Notes: generated by a model from the letters alone, not told the origin. Positions 19,391 through 32,263 are shown, counted from the first letter of the stretch. The stretch: DNA of 64,000 nt from Scleroderma bovista (GCA_037178675.1 JAYMGJ010000288.1:1-64000); one strand, 5' to 3'. Translations and numbers: made by a program.

Positions 19391-22110
19391 TGTCATACTC
19401 GGCCGATTTTCACCCTGGGGTGGCCGTGTAAGACAGCCTAAGTAGGTGCATGGGCTCATTAGTCAACTTGCTAGTAGGTTATGAAGAAACATACCTTATT
19501 ACGGTCACAACATTTCACAGTGTGATTGACATGATCATGATAGTGATCCAGCTTGCACTGGAGCCAAGGTATAAAAATCCATTGGAAAATCATGCTGGCA
19601 AGTTGACCTCATCAGTGTCTCGAAGGCATACAAGGTGTGGACTTACAGCTGCAAGATATTATTCATGTCATACCAACCACGCTGGACACCCTCTTCCAGT
19701 AGAGCTTCAAACCCAGGGGTGAATCGTTGGTGTAGCTGAGACCACATTATTTCAGGTTTGATGTTCTTCTTGGATCGCATCCATCGATGTTGCAGTGTCC
19801 CTGCTAGTGCCGGGTCATGCCATTGGCACAGCATCGTCTGAGCATTTGCAATACCAAAATTTTCAGTCCCAGGGTTGCTCTGGGACACGAGCAGAACAAC
19901 TGGGAATGTAACTTGTCAGTAGATATTAATGAGGGACAACATGTACTTACAGCCAAGTTGATCTACCATGTTGAGATAATAAGACAGAATAAGCTGTGAG
20001 TGATGGTTGGAATGCCAGACACGGATCCAAAGGATCCTCCCAGAAAATGGCTCTATGCCTGTATGGAGGGCGAGGCTGAACTGAAGCCACTTGTCATGCT
20101 GGTCGATGGCCCAGATATCATTGATGCCGGCTGCCCAAAAATGGCGGCGCTGGAGCCACCGTGCCTTGCGCTGGCGAATAAGATGTGGTTCATAAGTAGT
20201 AAAGTAGTCTCGTATGACACTTCTGTACATGCAAGGTTAGGCCATCCACATAGTCCTAGGCAAAAGCACGGGTACGGGTGTACCCGTGCGGGTCCTGGGT
20301 GTGGGTACCACACAGGTGCGGGTGTGGGTCAGCACTGGGGCACCTGCACCAAAACCCGCACCCATGGGCACGGGTACAGCCACCCGCGGAAGTTGATTAC
20401 ATAACATAGTACTGACGTCTCGCGCATCATAGTATTCAACTACATACTGTGCCAAGGTAAGCCCTCTCCTACTCTGATCACCTTGGCTACTAACCTTTTG
20501 ATGTCACTCCCCAGTCCTTCTCTGTCCACCTTCCGCTCGCCGTCGCTTGGTTTACGACGCACCCACGGCCACATGGATGACAGCAACGACCAGCATTGAC
20601 AGCGCAGCCACCACCACGACCACCACAATGATGCACCCGCGACCACGACGACCTGCACGACGACCAGTGTCACGGCCATCATGTCCCTCTGGATGACGAC
20701 AATGACGACGACGACAGCAGCGCATCCACGCCAGATCGACGACGACGACGACGGCAGCGTGTCCACACGAGCACGATGAAGATGACAATGTCGAGATGCT
20801 GATGGAAAATGCCATGGCGAGACGATGACGACAAGGACAGCAGCGCGTGCACGCCAGAATGACAACGACAATGACAAAAACCAGCATCAATGGCGCAGCC
20901 ACCACCATGACAAAGACGACGACGACGAGGCATGCATGGCAAATGCCACCATGACACGGCGACGACGACAATGGCGACGGCAGCAGTGCGTCCACGCCAG
21001 AATGATGAAGACGATCACGGTGAGTCGGCAACGTGTCCACGCCAGCACGAAGACATCGAGACGCCCACGGCAAGACAACAACAACAACGCCAGTGCGTGC
21101 ATGCCAGCGCCAGGACGACGGAGGTGACCACCCCTCCACCCAGCCTCGCAATGACAACGAGACGCCCATGGCAAATGCCAAGGGTGAGAGGACAACAATG
21201 ACGCCAGCGCGTGCACACCAGCGCCAGGACAATGGGGGCGACCACTCCTCCACCCAGCCTCGCGATGACGACGATCGGACGCCCGTGGCAAGGCGAGACA
21301 ATGACAATGACGCCAGCGCATGCACACCAGCGCCAGGACAACAGAGGCGACGATCCTTCCATCCAGCATGACCACACGATGACCATCACACGACGGCGAC
21401 AACCCTCCACCCAGCGCAATGACATTGACGATCGTCGACCTCCCCACCCCCCGTTCTAGCGCGATAACGTACTGTATCATGTTGTAGCTACAATTTATTT
21501 ACTTCAGTATATAGTATTACTACGCCCGAAGGTCCCACCCGCGCGGGTGTCTTTTCGGGTGGCAAAATCTGCAATCCGATAAGACACCCGGACCCATGGG
21601 TCCGGGTGTTCAATTAGCACGGATCCGGGTGCGGGTATGCAGGTGGACACCCGTGGGTACACCCGTGCCATTCCCTACATAGTCCTGACCAATCAATATG
21701 CGTACTGACCATGACACACACATATTCATCTCATGGAACAGAAGACTTATCATTTCACGAGCACCTGCATTCAGGTACACAGCTCGCAATTCTTGCATGG
21801 CATCTTGGATTGACTCTGGAGTATGCCCTTGCTGATGGGTTCAAATCAAGCCCATCTGCTTGTGTATCTTGATAAACTTTGTGAGGCTATAGAAAAGATG
21901 ATGGATCAGTTGTGATATATGCGACAATTTCATGAAGGCTAGTCACACATACCCAATACCATACTGATTTGTATCAATATGTTTATGAAGTTCTTCTACA
22001 ATTCGTTTGTCAGTAAATTGTGCCTTCCATAAGCACATGATGAGTGGTTTCATATCCTCCAGAGGTGCTAGGCAAACAGGGATTTGAGTCAACTAGCACA
22101 AGTGATCATG
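19390..22110 (-). pseudogene. Integrase-core transposase-like gene, decayed
   Basis: Minus-strand exons can be followed from about 22110 to 19390: an N-terminal helical part (LHKHIDTNQYGIG, then KFIKIHKQMGL), AGAREM and CVSWSVR near 21780-21700, then the integrase core (FWAAGINDIWAIDQHDKW near 20130, GTENFGIANA near 19860, LQHRWMR..KKNIKPEIMWSQL near 19790) and a WIFIPWLQ segment near 19590. These are landmarks of a DDE integrase-core family abundant in mushrooms. The acidic residue expected before PGTEN is Asn (SNPGTEN), explicable as GAC to AAC after a C. The 5' exons are missing, one junction gives TGA, and the reading fades below 19440. A hAT-like element (20257-21677) lies between the AGAREM exon and the catalytic exon, probably in an intron. 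Certainly non-functional. Confidence 0.7.
20257..21677. mobile_element. hAT-like non-autonomous element, copy 1 (1421 bp)
   Basis: The ends are TAGGCAAAAGCACGGGT on the left and, reversed, TAGGGAATGGCACGGGT on the right. An 8-bp target duplication CATAGTCC flanks it (20249-20256 and 21678-21685). Eight-bp duplications and TA-G-starting inverted ends are hAT-superfamily features. Subterminal DNA is rich in GGGTGCGGGT/GGTACCC blocks. The interior (20560-21450) is low-complexity GAC/CAC/AGCGCC-type repeats with no transposase. It is nearly identical to the copy at 38525-39953. Confidence 0.85.
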
Positions 22111-22407
22111 GAGACATCTTTACTAATGTGTGGGTTTGTTTTGATTAGGCATCAAAGGCAAGGGACACAAGAAAAGTGGTACAAAAGCAAGGCCCATCCT
22201 GGGCTTATAACATGGATGCTAGTATGAAGGAGACAGCTGGTGATGCAGACACGGAGTCCAAATTTATTGACACTGAGTTGAGGCCAGTGATAAGACTGCA
22301 CTTCTCACCTCATGTTGAGGACATGAGGAGACCATGAAGTCCTGCATCGCCTATTCTTGCCTTCTAACATCCATCAAATCACACTCAACCTCCACTTCCT
22401 ACACAAT

Positions 22408-22600
22408 CACCGCTCTCTGGTAAGAAACAGTGGCTACCCTTTTGAGGTCATGCACAACTCACCAGCTAGATAGCATCCCAGGTCGTGCTGTCAGGCCATC
22501 TCTTCTTGGCCCAGACATGTACTTCCTATGCAATCTCTGCTCTCTGGTAAGAAAAATGTCTACCCTTTTGAGGTTTTGTGCAACTCACCAAGCATCTCTT
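22408..22600. repeat. Short imperfect direct repeat
   Basis: A block of about 60 bp starting with GCTCTCTGGTAAGAAA and ending CAACTCACCA occurs at about 22411-22466 and again at about 22540-22592, roughly 127 bp apart. The gap 22111-22996 is otherwise without a supported gene. Confidence 0.5.
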
Positions 22601-25600
22601 GGCCCAGCGTGCAGACATATCTCCACCCAATTTCATTTGATCCCACCATGCGTCAGTCATCCATGGGCCATCCATGGGTAAGTAAGCTGCATGTTGAACT
22701 TCTCCCAGAAAGCTAATGTCATGTCCCACCTATGATAGGCATTACTATTACTGCTTTTGCACTCCTCGCCTAATGATGGGTGGTCGACGACAATGCACAA
22801 CATTCAGATGCAGCCTTCAAGCCTCAGGGGAAGCGCGGGTTTGCTCACACACGATGCAGAGGATCAAGGTATCAGTGTCTGCCAGAACTTATTGATTGTT
22901 TGGGGACTCATGACGGAGAAGTGTGCTGATGGTTTTAAAGGCCATTGGTCCCACAGACATTTCATTGCCTGCCGTCATCCCAGGATTATCTCCCTTATGT
23001 CCACCCAGCCAAAGGTTTCAACCCAGTTCACAGAAGATGTGTTTGCCAAGAAGGATCACTATTGTGAACGCCCAAAATGCAAGGCATTGATACGTCAAGG
23101 GGAACCTGAATTTTATATCGCTACCATCGAGCCTGGGCAACGTGGTCGTGTGGTTTGCAGTAACTGTAATCAGCATTACCTTCGGAAGCCCTCGACCACA
23201 GTTCACCATACAGGTGTGTTCTACATTACGAGAGTTAACCTCATCTATTAATGGTATTTGTGGCTTCGGCTTCAGACCAAGTCCAGGCCTCACAGCCTCG
23301 TGAGGCGACTAGTTACGCTTGTCCCGACCCTCGCCAAATCCAGCAATCTGTGAATGCTGCACAGCATGGGGGTTAGTTCCGTCAATGTTCACTGTATGAG
23401 ATTGGCTGATTAGCTGGTGTGCAGCTACCATCAACCCACCCTGGGTAATGGCTATCCCTCGTGGTCCAGATGTGATGGTTCCATCTGCATGGCATGCAGA
23501 CCCCCCACCGCCACCCCGCTCTGCTCACATTCCTTCACACCCAGGATCTTGACCTCAGGTAGGGCATGCCACTGTGGCTCTGCATGCTGGTAACATAGCA
23601 TTGCCATCATTACCACCCCGATCGGGATACACCACACAGCATGCCCGCTACAACCAGGAGCTCGAGTGATGGGCCAAAAGGTCCTTCACTGCCCCATCAG
23701 CAGAGACAATATTGCTCAAAATAGTGGCACACTATGAAACTACTAACACCAAGCATGCCTGCAACCAGAGCATGATATTTGGCGTGAGTCTTATAATTTC
23801 AATTTGATTCAGGACACTGATGGTAGCATACAGAATATATGTGAGGGGAAAAAGGATATCAATGCCCTCATAACTGCCAATGGTCTCGTCACCATTGCCT
23901 TCGAGACAATTATCCCGAAAATCTGGATGTTTTGCCCCTCATTCCCTTGGTGCGTGAACGAGTTCATCGTGCAAGATACAGAATGGGTGGACCTTGGTGC
24001 CCATTGTGCACCATTGCCCTACTTTTATTCTCAGTGTCTCCAGCCTGCCCAAAAGAATTCAAACATCTACACATTTAAGCCCAAGCAGTTCATGTTATTT
24101 GTGGTCGTCCCTGCTGCACAGTGGGCCAAATATGAGGCATTCATCAATCCTCCAGCTGGTGATTCAAATGCAGCACCTTCAACTTCAAACGAATGTGACT
24201 TGCCATTCTGCCCAAGTGTCGACAATGGCTCCATGTCCTCTGATAGCTTGGCTACTTGCCCTTTCCAGCAGCGCTATGCCCAATCCACAGTTATGCCTAC
24301 GTGGATAGGTGTACCTTTGGTGCAACCCAACGAAGGTAAGCCACTCACTAGTTGGCTGCAGATTAGATCAAACTGATCACACTCAATAGCTGCCAGGCCT
24401 GCCCAGCCTGCCCAAAGGGAGGTGGGTCTGTTTTTGCATACAGCAACCAGTATGTATGACCTTGTGTCATCCTCTCGTAGAATGGCCCCTTCCAACTCCA
24501 CTGATGCCAACCCAATGACCATCAAATGCACCATTGTAAGCCTTCCTCCCGCTGCCAGGTCACCCCCTAGGAAGATCCCAGCCATAGCACCCTTCTCATC
24601 ACATGGCCATACAAATTTACTCAAAGAAGCCCTCAGATTTGGAGGCTCATCAGAGCTTGACATTGACAAAGGTGAAGATTTTAACTCTGACACCATTTAG
24701 ATACTCATATGTATTTTTAGTCTTAATGGAGTCATTCCAGAGCATTCAATTCCACCCTATCCCTACATGACTGTTCTTGGAGATCCTGGAGAATCACTGG
24801 TACCGATCCTTTGATCTGGAATGATCAGAATCCTATCCTGGCAGGCTGAGGGTGGACCAGTCTCCTGGTTCTTTGATTGGTATTGGCAGATTCAAGACAG
24901 TGCAATCTGGTTTGCTGATGCTCACCCCACCATCCATGTCTGGCCTGGGATCGAAGGCCCACCAGGACGTGGTTGTCAAGCGCCCCTTTTTCATGCCTCA
25001 ACCAAAGCCTCCCAAGGCTGGCTCTCAGTCTAGTCGCATGGTTGCCACCCCTCCTCCAGCACCTGAAAAGCGCCAGATTTCCCACTTTGTATTGGCGGAT
25101 GAACTTTCGAAGCTTCATTGTGAAGCAAACACACTATACTGGGCAAAAGCACTTCTGTTGTTGACGTACGACTTCATCAATCATGCTATTGCTGATGCTC
25201 ATTAGCCTCCCCCATTCGACATTCCCCATCTATGCTTTGTGGAGGCTGGTTTGGCCTTGGCCCATTCTCAGACCAGTAAGGAACCTGTGAAGGGCAAGTC
25301 ATCCAGCACATTGTGCAGTGTGTACCTACTCGAAGAGAAAATCGATGGTGGCAGCGCAGTTTTTACGAAGTTTATTCACAACATGGACTGTGGGCCTTCA
25401 CTCGATGAGGATGAGGTGGGATACAACATTGCCCAATTTCTGGCGTTTATGCAACACATCCAGTATACCCAAACCAGCAAGCTTGTATTTATATCCGACT
25501 ATCAGGGCAAGTAGTGACAGCTGGCTACCTCTTGCTTTCTATTTTTTCTAACCTGCTTTACAGGGAGTACAACCCTTCTCACAGACCCACAGATTTTAAC

Positions 25601-25603
25601 CGA

Positions 25604-27702
25604 TGTGAGTCAAAGTGTGGATTTGGGTCAGAGTAATAACCCAAACACAACACCAACAAAGGACTATGAAAAGGTGCGAGTGGTGGTTTACCTCCGTGGT
25701 GTCCAGAGAGGATGTGCTGAGGAGGGGGAAAGGGGATCTACACCAACAGGGTGATGCAGATGATGATGCAGGATACTCCTGGGGTACAGGAGCAATAGAT
25801 GATGAAGGGGATAGGGGTCTAGACTCTTCCTAAAGCCTAGGAAGTGTCAAAGTGGGGATTGGGTTGACTGGGACTGAAACAGTGATACTACACCTAGAGG
25901 TTGGTGCAGCAAAGAGGCAAGGGGGCTCCTGACGTCCAGAAGCAATGCAATATGAAGGATAGACAGGCTAGACTCCGCTTGAGCCTAGAGAAATACTTGG
26001 ACTTGAATAGATTGAATAAAACTTGAATATCAGAGTCTTTAGACCTTCACTGAAGCCTACAAGACTCAAAGAACTGAGGGGATACTGACTGAGAGAGTCT
26101 GAGAGAGGGATAATTTTGTGCAATTGGGTCTTTTTTCACTGGGCTGAGCCCAGGGGTTTAAATACATGGGGGGGCACAGCATTAAAGTACAAAAAGAGAA
26201 GGGAGTAAGCAGAATTTGTCAAGGATTGGTAAGGAATTGGTGAGAGCTTTGTAAGGGGTTTGTAAGCAATCAGTAAGCAAGGCATAAGCAGGAATGAGTA
26301 AGCATAGGGAGCATGAATAAGCTGCTGAGTAAAGGAATGAGTAAGCTGCATGACAAGACTGATTGGTAAGGGAGTGAGTCATCAGCTGAGTAATATACCA
26401 AAAATGCAAAAGGGATAGAGTAATACTGATGACAAGAGAGCATCAGTAAGCAAGGGATGAGTCACTGCACAGCAGAAGGAGTCATTGATGCACAGCCTAA
26501 GAAGTTTGATGGGGGGCTGTGTACCATCAAGAATTTGATGGGACAACAATGGGGAAGATCTGAGATAAATAGGGGGATTTATCTGAGACAAAACAGCCAC
26601 AAGAAGGGTACCAGGGGTCCAGAGGTCTTTTTGGGGGGTCAGCATACACTAAGGTATAGTGCATGTGTTCTAGTGCCACTGAAGCACAACCAAGGGCTCC
26701 CTTGATGAGCTCTCTTCTGGGAAAGAACGAGAGAGGGTTCTTCTTCCTAATAGCACTATAAAGTGGGGGCATAACTGTCATGGTGCTGGGGGACGTTGTC
26801 TGAAAGTAGGGAAGCGGATGGAGTATTGAATTTGATGCATCCAGGGAAGCGAGACAAACGACAGAGGGAGATGGACATGGCAAGTATCTGGGAGGAAGGG
26901 ACCATAGGCTGAGGGCTCAGGGGACACAGAGACGACCAGAGAAGACTTCTCAAGCTTGACAATAGACCTAAGATGACCAAAGTACATCCTTGACACAGGA
27001 CTGACGAGGAGAACGCGCTGACTGAGAACGAGAGGGACTGAGGGAGCAGGCTGGGAAGATATGTGCCAGGCAGTGCACAGGAACTCTGGGAGAGGCTGTC
27101 CTAATGGCAGGACATAGTGGAGATCTGCAGCAATAGCAGAGAAATGATCCAGAGAAAATACAAACTCCATAGTGAGCGATGAAGCGAATGTCTGGATTGC
27201 AGGGGGAATATCTCCATGGGAAATGAACAGATTTGCGTCGGAACTTGACAGGCAGATAGACCACGTTCTAGGCTCTCTGACGGTATAGTCACATGCCTGA
27301 TAGCTTCAGAAATGATGGAGCTATTCAAAATATTGGAATACCGGCACTGGGCGCCTAAAAATGACATTTGGGCACTAAAAATCATTTCTTCTCTTTCTCC
27401 TTCGTTTCTCCATCAATTCTTCAGCTTATTTGATCGTTCTGGTATGGGAGGTGGACTGCAGATGTGTGCATTCCTTTCTCATACCACAATTGACATTATT
27501 CCTTCAGTTTCTTCTGCTTCTTGGTGGTTCTCATGCGATAGATGACTGTCTGCATTGGCATTCATTTCTCGCATCAGGATAGTCTTCTTGTGCGATAGAT
27601 GCCTACAATGAGGGTCCATTGTGCTTATCCTTCACATAAGGATCATTCAATATAGGCCTTATCTTCCATGTTCACTGTACCAAACCTGTTTGGTGTGTGA
27701 CA
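25604..27702 (-). mobile_element. Solo LTR, family 1, copy A (2099 bp)
   Basis: On the minus strand it runs from TGTCACACACCAAACAGG to TTTGACTCACA. It has TG..CA ends, a TTTAAATA box (26154-26161) and the GGGCTCAGCCC palindrome, followed by a presumed R/U5. Target duplication: CCGA on the left (25600-25603) and CCAA on the right (27703-27706). The host alpha-kinase reading resumes when one copy of the duplication is removed. No internal retroelement sequence is present. Confidence 0.85.
26778..27170 (-). CDS. Conserved U3 ORF of LTR family 1, copy A
   Basis: A 130-codon frame starting MEFVFSLDHFSAIAADL, on the LTR sense strand and upstream of the LTR promoter. The same protein, with a P-L-P-E-hydrophobic-CTVWHIS, LGQRVLL-x-SP and YFGHLRSIVKLE core, recurs in every long copy of LTR families 1 and 2 in this window. 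There is no signal peptide and no motif I recognise. Conservation between families argues for coding, but the function is unknown. Confidence 0.5.
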   Translation of the reverse strand: MEFVFSLDHFSAIAADLHYVLPLGQPLPEFLCTAWHISSQPAPSVPLVLSQRVLLVSPVSRMYFGHLRSIVKLEKSSLVVSVSPEPSAYGPFLPDTCHVHLPLSFVSLPWMHQIQYSIRFPTFRQRPPAP

Positions 27703-28380
27703 CCAACCTGTAAGTTGTTCTTCTGTATGGCTCAGTTTGGTATCACTGAGAACATTGATAGCTCGGTTGGGGAGGGCCAAGACATTTTTAGTGAAGGGAA
27801 CATGGAGAACACCGTCCGTCTATTTGAAACGCGACACAGATGCAATCACTTCTGCAAATGGCCTGGGTTTGGCCTTAAGAGGTTCGGGGCCAGCACCATA
27901 AATGAGCCGACTAGGGCCATGACCAGGATGGAGTTGCCAGTGCTCTGACATCTATCCCCGAATTCCCATATCCCCATCAGCCATCTCGTGGCTTGTTGAC
28001 TTACTTGGACACTTCTTGGCCTTTCTCGATCCCTGCTCTCAGATCCTGTGTCACTGCACATACACTGCTGTCTTTCTTGACCTCCTCTTGGCACATCTTG
28101 AACTCTCACACTTGCTTCTTGCTCAATTTTGGTAGCTTCGGACTTCTGTGGATAGAGAATCAGTGTATAATATTCTTTGTACTAGCTAAGAAGTGGACAA
28201 TGCCATGCACTTTACTTGACTATAAAGTGAGAACAGGGGGAGGGCTGCAAGTCAGGAGTGATGGATAGGCCACCAGCTACAGAAAATAAAGAGCACTGGG
28301 TGGTCATCAGCAGTGATCAACCTGGAATATATAGTGCCTGGTAAGTAAACTCGTGTTGATATATGTCATCTATACTGAGA

Positions 28381-29374
28381 TGGCACGTAGCCCTAATCTC
28401 CACTGTGGATGTTCCTCTCCACCACTTCCCATTGCTATCCAGTGTCTGTCATTGGCTGAGGCCAGGATAGTAATAGCTCAGCTACAGCCAATCTTGGATC
28501 AGGCACCTCACAATCCGCTGACTTGTGACCTTCTGTCATTGTTCAGTGAGTCCAAAAAAGTGTGGAAGATATTCAACGAGCACAGTGAAAAAATTTTCCC
28601 TGTTGTGGTTGGTCAACGTGTGGGCATCCATCAGACAAGGTGTGATATACAACCAAGCCACACTAATTTTGTATTGATGCTTTCACAGGAAATCAGCCTT
28701 ACACTCACTTGGCAGTTACATGTATCCGCTGTGGAAAGAAGTGCCCACTTTCTGGCAGGCACTTGCCTATATGATTGCGAAGGGAGTGGAGGAGCTTCTG
28801 GTGAGTGCTCTCAAGTGTGACAACAATACACTGATTGTCCCTGCAGGAACCTCTGCTGGACATTCCAGATCACATCGTGGAAAGTGAAGTTCACAGGGAA
28901 TCTACTGTTCCAACTGCCAGTTTCACTGCTATGTCTTTGTCCAGTTGGAATCTCCCACCTTTGAACACAAGCGCATCTTCAGCAAGGCCAAGCACTCCAC
29001 CTCAAACCAACTTGATGAGTCAACGGATGATGAACACAAGTGGATCTTCAGCAAGGCCATGCGCTCCGCCAGCAACTCAAAGCCTAATTTCACCTTCACC
29101 AATTGTACACACCCATATTCAGAACTTGCACGGTGTAGTTGAAAGTCGTTACTACCCTTTGAATGTGGGCACAGTTGCACTCCCTTTCTGTGACCAACTG
29201 GGGATTTATGGCCGGAAATATTTAATAGCACATGGATACATCAAAGGCTCTATAGCAGTTGTTGTAGAGGCGCATCGTAACTCACACACTGCTCAGGACT
29301 TCGCACTCACCCTTGCATGTCATGGCCTTCCCATGGCGGAGGGCTTGTTTTTATGGGAGTTGTCAAATATCTAG
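28381..29374 (+). CDS. Hypothetical protein, three exons
   Basis: The best model starts at ATG 28381 with exons about 28381-28609, 28699-28800 and 28847-29374. The joined frame gives LSLFSESKKVWKIF...PVVV, then LGSYMYPLWKEVPTFWQALAYMIAKGVEELL, then a Ser/Pro-rich linker with two copies of an N-T-S-x-S-S-A-R-P module (about 28960-29080), ending with a short block YYPLNVGTVALPFCDQLGIYGRKYL. The aromatic middle resembles mushroom proteins of unknown function that I have seen near transposons. The third exon is open to a TAG at 29372. Splice sites 1 and 2 are inferred. The interval 27949-28380 holds nothing else clear. Confidence 0.4.
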
Positions 29375-29394
29375 TTTACTGCCTACTTATATTA

Positions 29395-29775
29395 TGGCGA
29401 GATGTACTACTGTACAACGGCGAGATATACTACTGCACAACAGTGTGAGTTTCTACTGCATGACGGTGTGAGTTTCAACTTCATGACAATGTGATGTAAT
29501 GATGCCCTACTGTATGACGGTGTGAGGTATGGATGACGTAAATTTCTACTGTACGACAGTGTGACGTCCTACTGTATGACAGCGTGACGTCCTACTGTAC
29601 GACAGCGTGACGTCCTACTGTACGACAGCATGACATCCTACTGTACGACGGTGTGATGTACAGACAACGTGACTTTCCACTGTATGACGGTGTGATGTGC
29701 GGACAACATGACTTTCTACTGTACAACAGGCGTGATGTCCTACTGTATGACGGCATGATGTACGACCAAGGTGTC
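29395..29775. repeat. Minisatellite, about 21-24 bp unit
   Basis: Fifteen or more imperfect copies of a unit near TACTGTACGACGGCGTGACG, with variants at most CpG positions (TACTGTATGACAGCATGATG, for example). No coding sense. The following 29776-30163 is unannotated. Confidence 0.8.
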
Positions 29776-31116
29776 AGATGTCCTTTTGAAAAACTTCAGT
29801 CCAAAAATGGGTTTGCACACCGCACAACTGCAAGCCACTGTTCGGCCGACAGAATTCTGGAGCGTGAGTGTCTGGCTTTCCATACATACCTAACATGGGC
29901 CAAATGGGTGTTGTGGAGTTGGACAACATGCCGCAAGACATGAATGGTGATCGATTCTGGCGAGAGACTGTAGATCATCCTGTAAATATGCAAACATGTC
30001 AGTAACTTCATAAATGAAGACCACAGATTCCAACTTACTGAAACATGGGGCTGTCAGAAGGTGCTGGTGATGTAAGCACTGAAGTGTGATGTACATCATG
30101 GTGGCTGTGAGATGATACCTTACATAAGTACATCTCACTTGTCAAACACCATCTACTGTATATATGCCCCCTCCACCTACCTCGAAGCCCAGCCAGCAAG
30201 CTGAGGCTACAAAACGCTGGCTTTCCAAGCCTGGGTAAGCCCTCTTATTACAAACAACATACCTCCTCTCATCTTGACCAGTGTTCGAGAGGCACAGAAC
30301 GAGAAATCACACATCCGAATGCAACAGTAAGTGCTTGCTATGTCTGTACTACTCTGGACTAACTCGGTCTTGTAGACTTTGGGAAAGGTATGCTATATAT
30401 GTATTGTCCACGCTACTGACATCAACAGACATAGGAGGAAGGCCAGTATGGATGCACAAGTGCCCACCCATGAAATCAGCGACCGCCATTGCACGCTGTC
30501 ACGCACCAAAGGTGTTTGGTACTGTGAACATGGAGAAAGTTAGCCAATGAATCAATGCAAAGAATGCACACCCAAGATCTGTTGAAAGATTGCCCCGACT
30601 TGAGGGATAGAGACAGCACTCACTATCTCTCTCATGCAAAGCCAAGACTATCCTTATGCAAAGGATGAGTACAAGTTCGTCGTAGCCATCTATCGCACAA
30701 GAATGACTATCCTGGTGCAAGAAATGACTGCCAACGTCTAGCAGTCACCACTTGCGCAAGGACCAGCCAAGAAGCAGAAGAATTCAAAGAAGATGACTGT
30801 TTTTGGTATGAGAAAGGAATGCAAGCAACTGCAGTCCAACTCCCATACCAGAGCAACCAAAGAAGAAGAAGGAACAATAGAGCAACGAAGGAGAAAGAGA
30901 AGAAACGAATTTTAGCGCCCAAATGTCAAAATTAGGCGCCCAGTGCCGGCATTCCGATTTTGTGAATAGCTCCGCCATTTCTGAAGCTATCAAGCACATG
31001 ACTATATGGTCAGAAAGCCTAGACCGTGGTCTATCTGCCTGTCAAGTTCCGACATAAATCCGTTCATTTCCCACGGAGATATTTCACCCGCAATCCAGAC
31101 CTCCACTTTATTGCTC

Positions 31117-31509
31117 ACTATGGAGTCTGCATTTTCTCTGGAACATTTCTCTGCTATTGCAGCAGACCTCAACTACGTCCTGCTCTTGGGACAGCCTCTC
31201 CCAGAGCTCCTGTGCACTGTCTGGCACATACCTTCCCAACCTGCTCCCTCAGTCCCTCTCGTTCTCGGTCAGCGCGTTCTCCTCATCAGTCCCGCATCGC
31301 GCACGTACTTTGGTCACCTCAAGTCTATCGTTAGACTTGAAGATTCATACCTGGTTGTCTCTGTGTCTCCTGAGTCCTCTGCATATGGTCCTTTTGTCCC
31401 AGAGTCCTGTCACATCCATCTCCCGCTATCATTCATCTCACTTCCCTGGACACGTCCAATCCGCTACTTGCAATTCTCTTCCCTGCTATCCCGCAGCAAA
31501 CGCAAATGA
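31117..31509 (+). CDS. Conserved U3 ORF of LTR family 2, copy 1
   Basis: 130 codons starting MESAFSLEHFSAIAADL. The frame stays open upstream to about 31006. The product is homologous along its whole length to the ORF in family 1 LTRs, with conserved PLPELLCTVWHI, LGQRVLLISPASRTYFGH and HIHLPLSFISLPW blocks. The C-terminal 15 residues differ between families. Function unknown. Confidence 0.5.
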   Translation, partial: TMESAFSLEHFSAIAADLNYVLLLGQPLPELLCTVWHIPSQPAPSVPLVLGQRVLLISPASRTYFGHLKSIVRLEDSYLVVSVSPESSAYGPFVPESCHIHLPLSFISLPWTRPIRYLQFSSLLSRSKRK

Positions 31510-32263
31510 AACAGTGCTCTAAAACCCTTCTTAGGAACCCCTACAGAGTACAGAACCTTCTCCCTACTGCTCTAGAGAAGACTGTACTTGGGGAGCACCA
31601 ATTTTCGCGTTTTTGCCCTACAGAAGCTCAACCCAAGGGATTTGTGACACTCTGTGACCAGCTGTGGCTCTACTTGTCATTCCAGGCCCCCTGACACTGC
31701 TCCTTTGGTCGGATCAATTCTTCTATTATCCCCCAGCCACTCCCATCAGTGGCACTGCTTCAGAAGCTCATTTCCAGATCTAAAGTTCAATAAATCATAG
31801 GTTGTGCTTCCCTTCTTTCTGAGTCACACAGAGTCACTCTGGCTCACTCTGACTCACTCTGCTGCGCATTATTCATCCCCTCTTGGCATTACTAATCCCC
31901 ATTACTCCTCTTATCAATCACTTACCAATCATCCTTCAAATCATGCTTATATGCTGCTTATCAATTCATGACTCATGCCCCTATGATTCATGTGCATTAT
32001 GTCATCGCATATGCTCATTTAGCTTCGATCTACTCATCCCATGCTTTCCCCCCCTCTCTTTTGGGCCCCATGCAATGATCTTTCCATATTCTTGGTTGTA
32101 CACCCCTTTTTACCTATGTTTTTGCTCTTTCTTTTGGCTCAGCAGCTTGTTTAGGCTCTCCCCATCGATTACTCAGCCTGATTACACTGCTTACTGATCA
32201 CCTACCAGTTCCTTACCAATCTCTTACCAAGCACTTTGTCATTTGTGCTTACTGGGCCACAGC

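Larger units (their letters stand above)
22997..27948 (+). pseudogene. Alpha-kinase domain gene, split by a solo LTR
   Basis: Relic of an atypical alpha-type protein kinase of a family expanded in mushrooms. The first exon (22997-23213) has a zinc-ribbon-like segment (CERPKCKALIRQG, then VCSNCNQHY). The exon at about 23812-24330 carries the family block NICEGKKDINALI...PYFYSQC. The kinase part starts near 24865 (G-x-FKTVQ, VVVKRP with the likely ATP-binding Lys), continues with LYWAKALLLLTYDFI and FVEAGLALAHSQ, and reaches FISDYQG at 25490 and TTLLTDPQILTD at 25570-25603. It resumes after the LTR with VGEGQDIF..GNMENTVRLFETRHRCNHFCKWPGFG, the zinc-binding C-terminus. Lesions: TAG at 25203-25205 between kinase blocks, the insertion at 25604-27702, and unclear mid-gene junctions at 24330-24860. 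Confidence 0.75.

Noticed and set aside
20552..21480. Minus-strand frames of 197-257 codons in hAT-like copy 1 (and the same in copy 2)
   Set aside because: Low-complexity composition from GAC/CAC repeats keeps several overlapping frames open at once on both strands; there are no motifs and no intron or start context.
24422..24860. Extra exons of the alpha-kinase gene
   Set aside because: Open stretches exist, but no continuous splice path or family-typical block could be identified, so they were not itemised.
30784..30999. Small ORF with a run of Phe/Ser residues near the LTR starts (also 27312-27545, 43940-44209, 47377-47586, 49524-49793, 58956-59225)
   Set aside because: Present in every LTR copy, but in the antisense direction to the LTR in all cases and with poorly kept length; the sense-strand U3 ORF is the better coding candidate.
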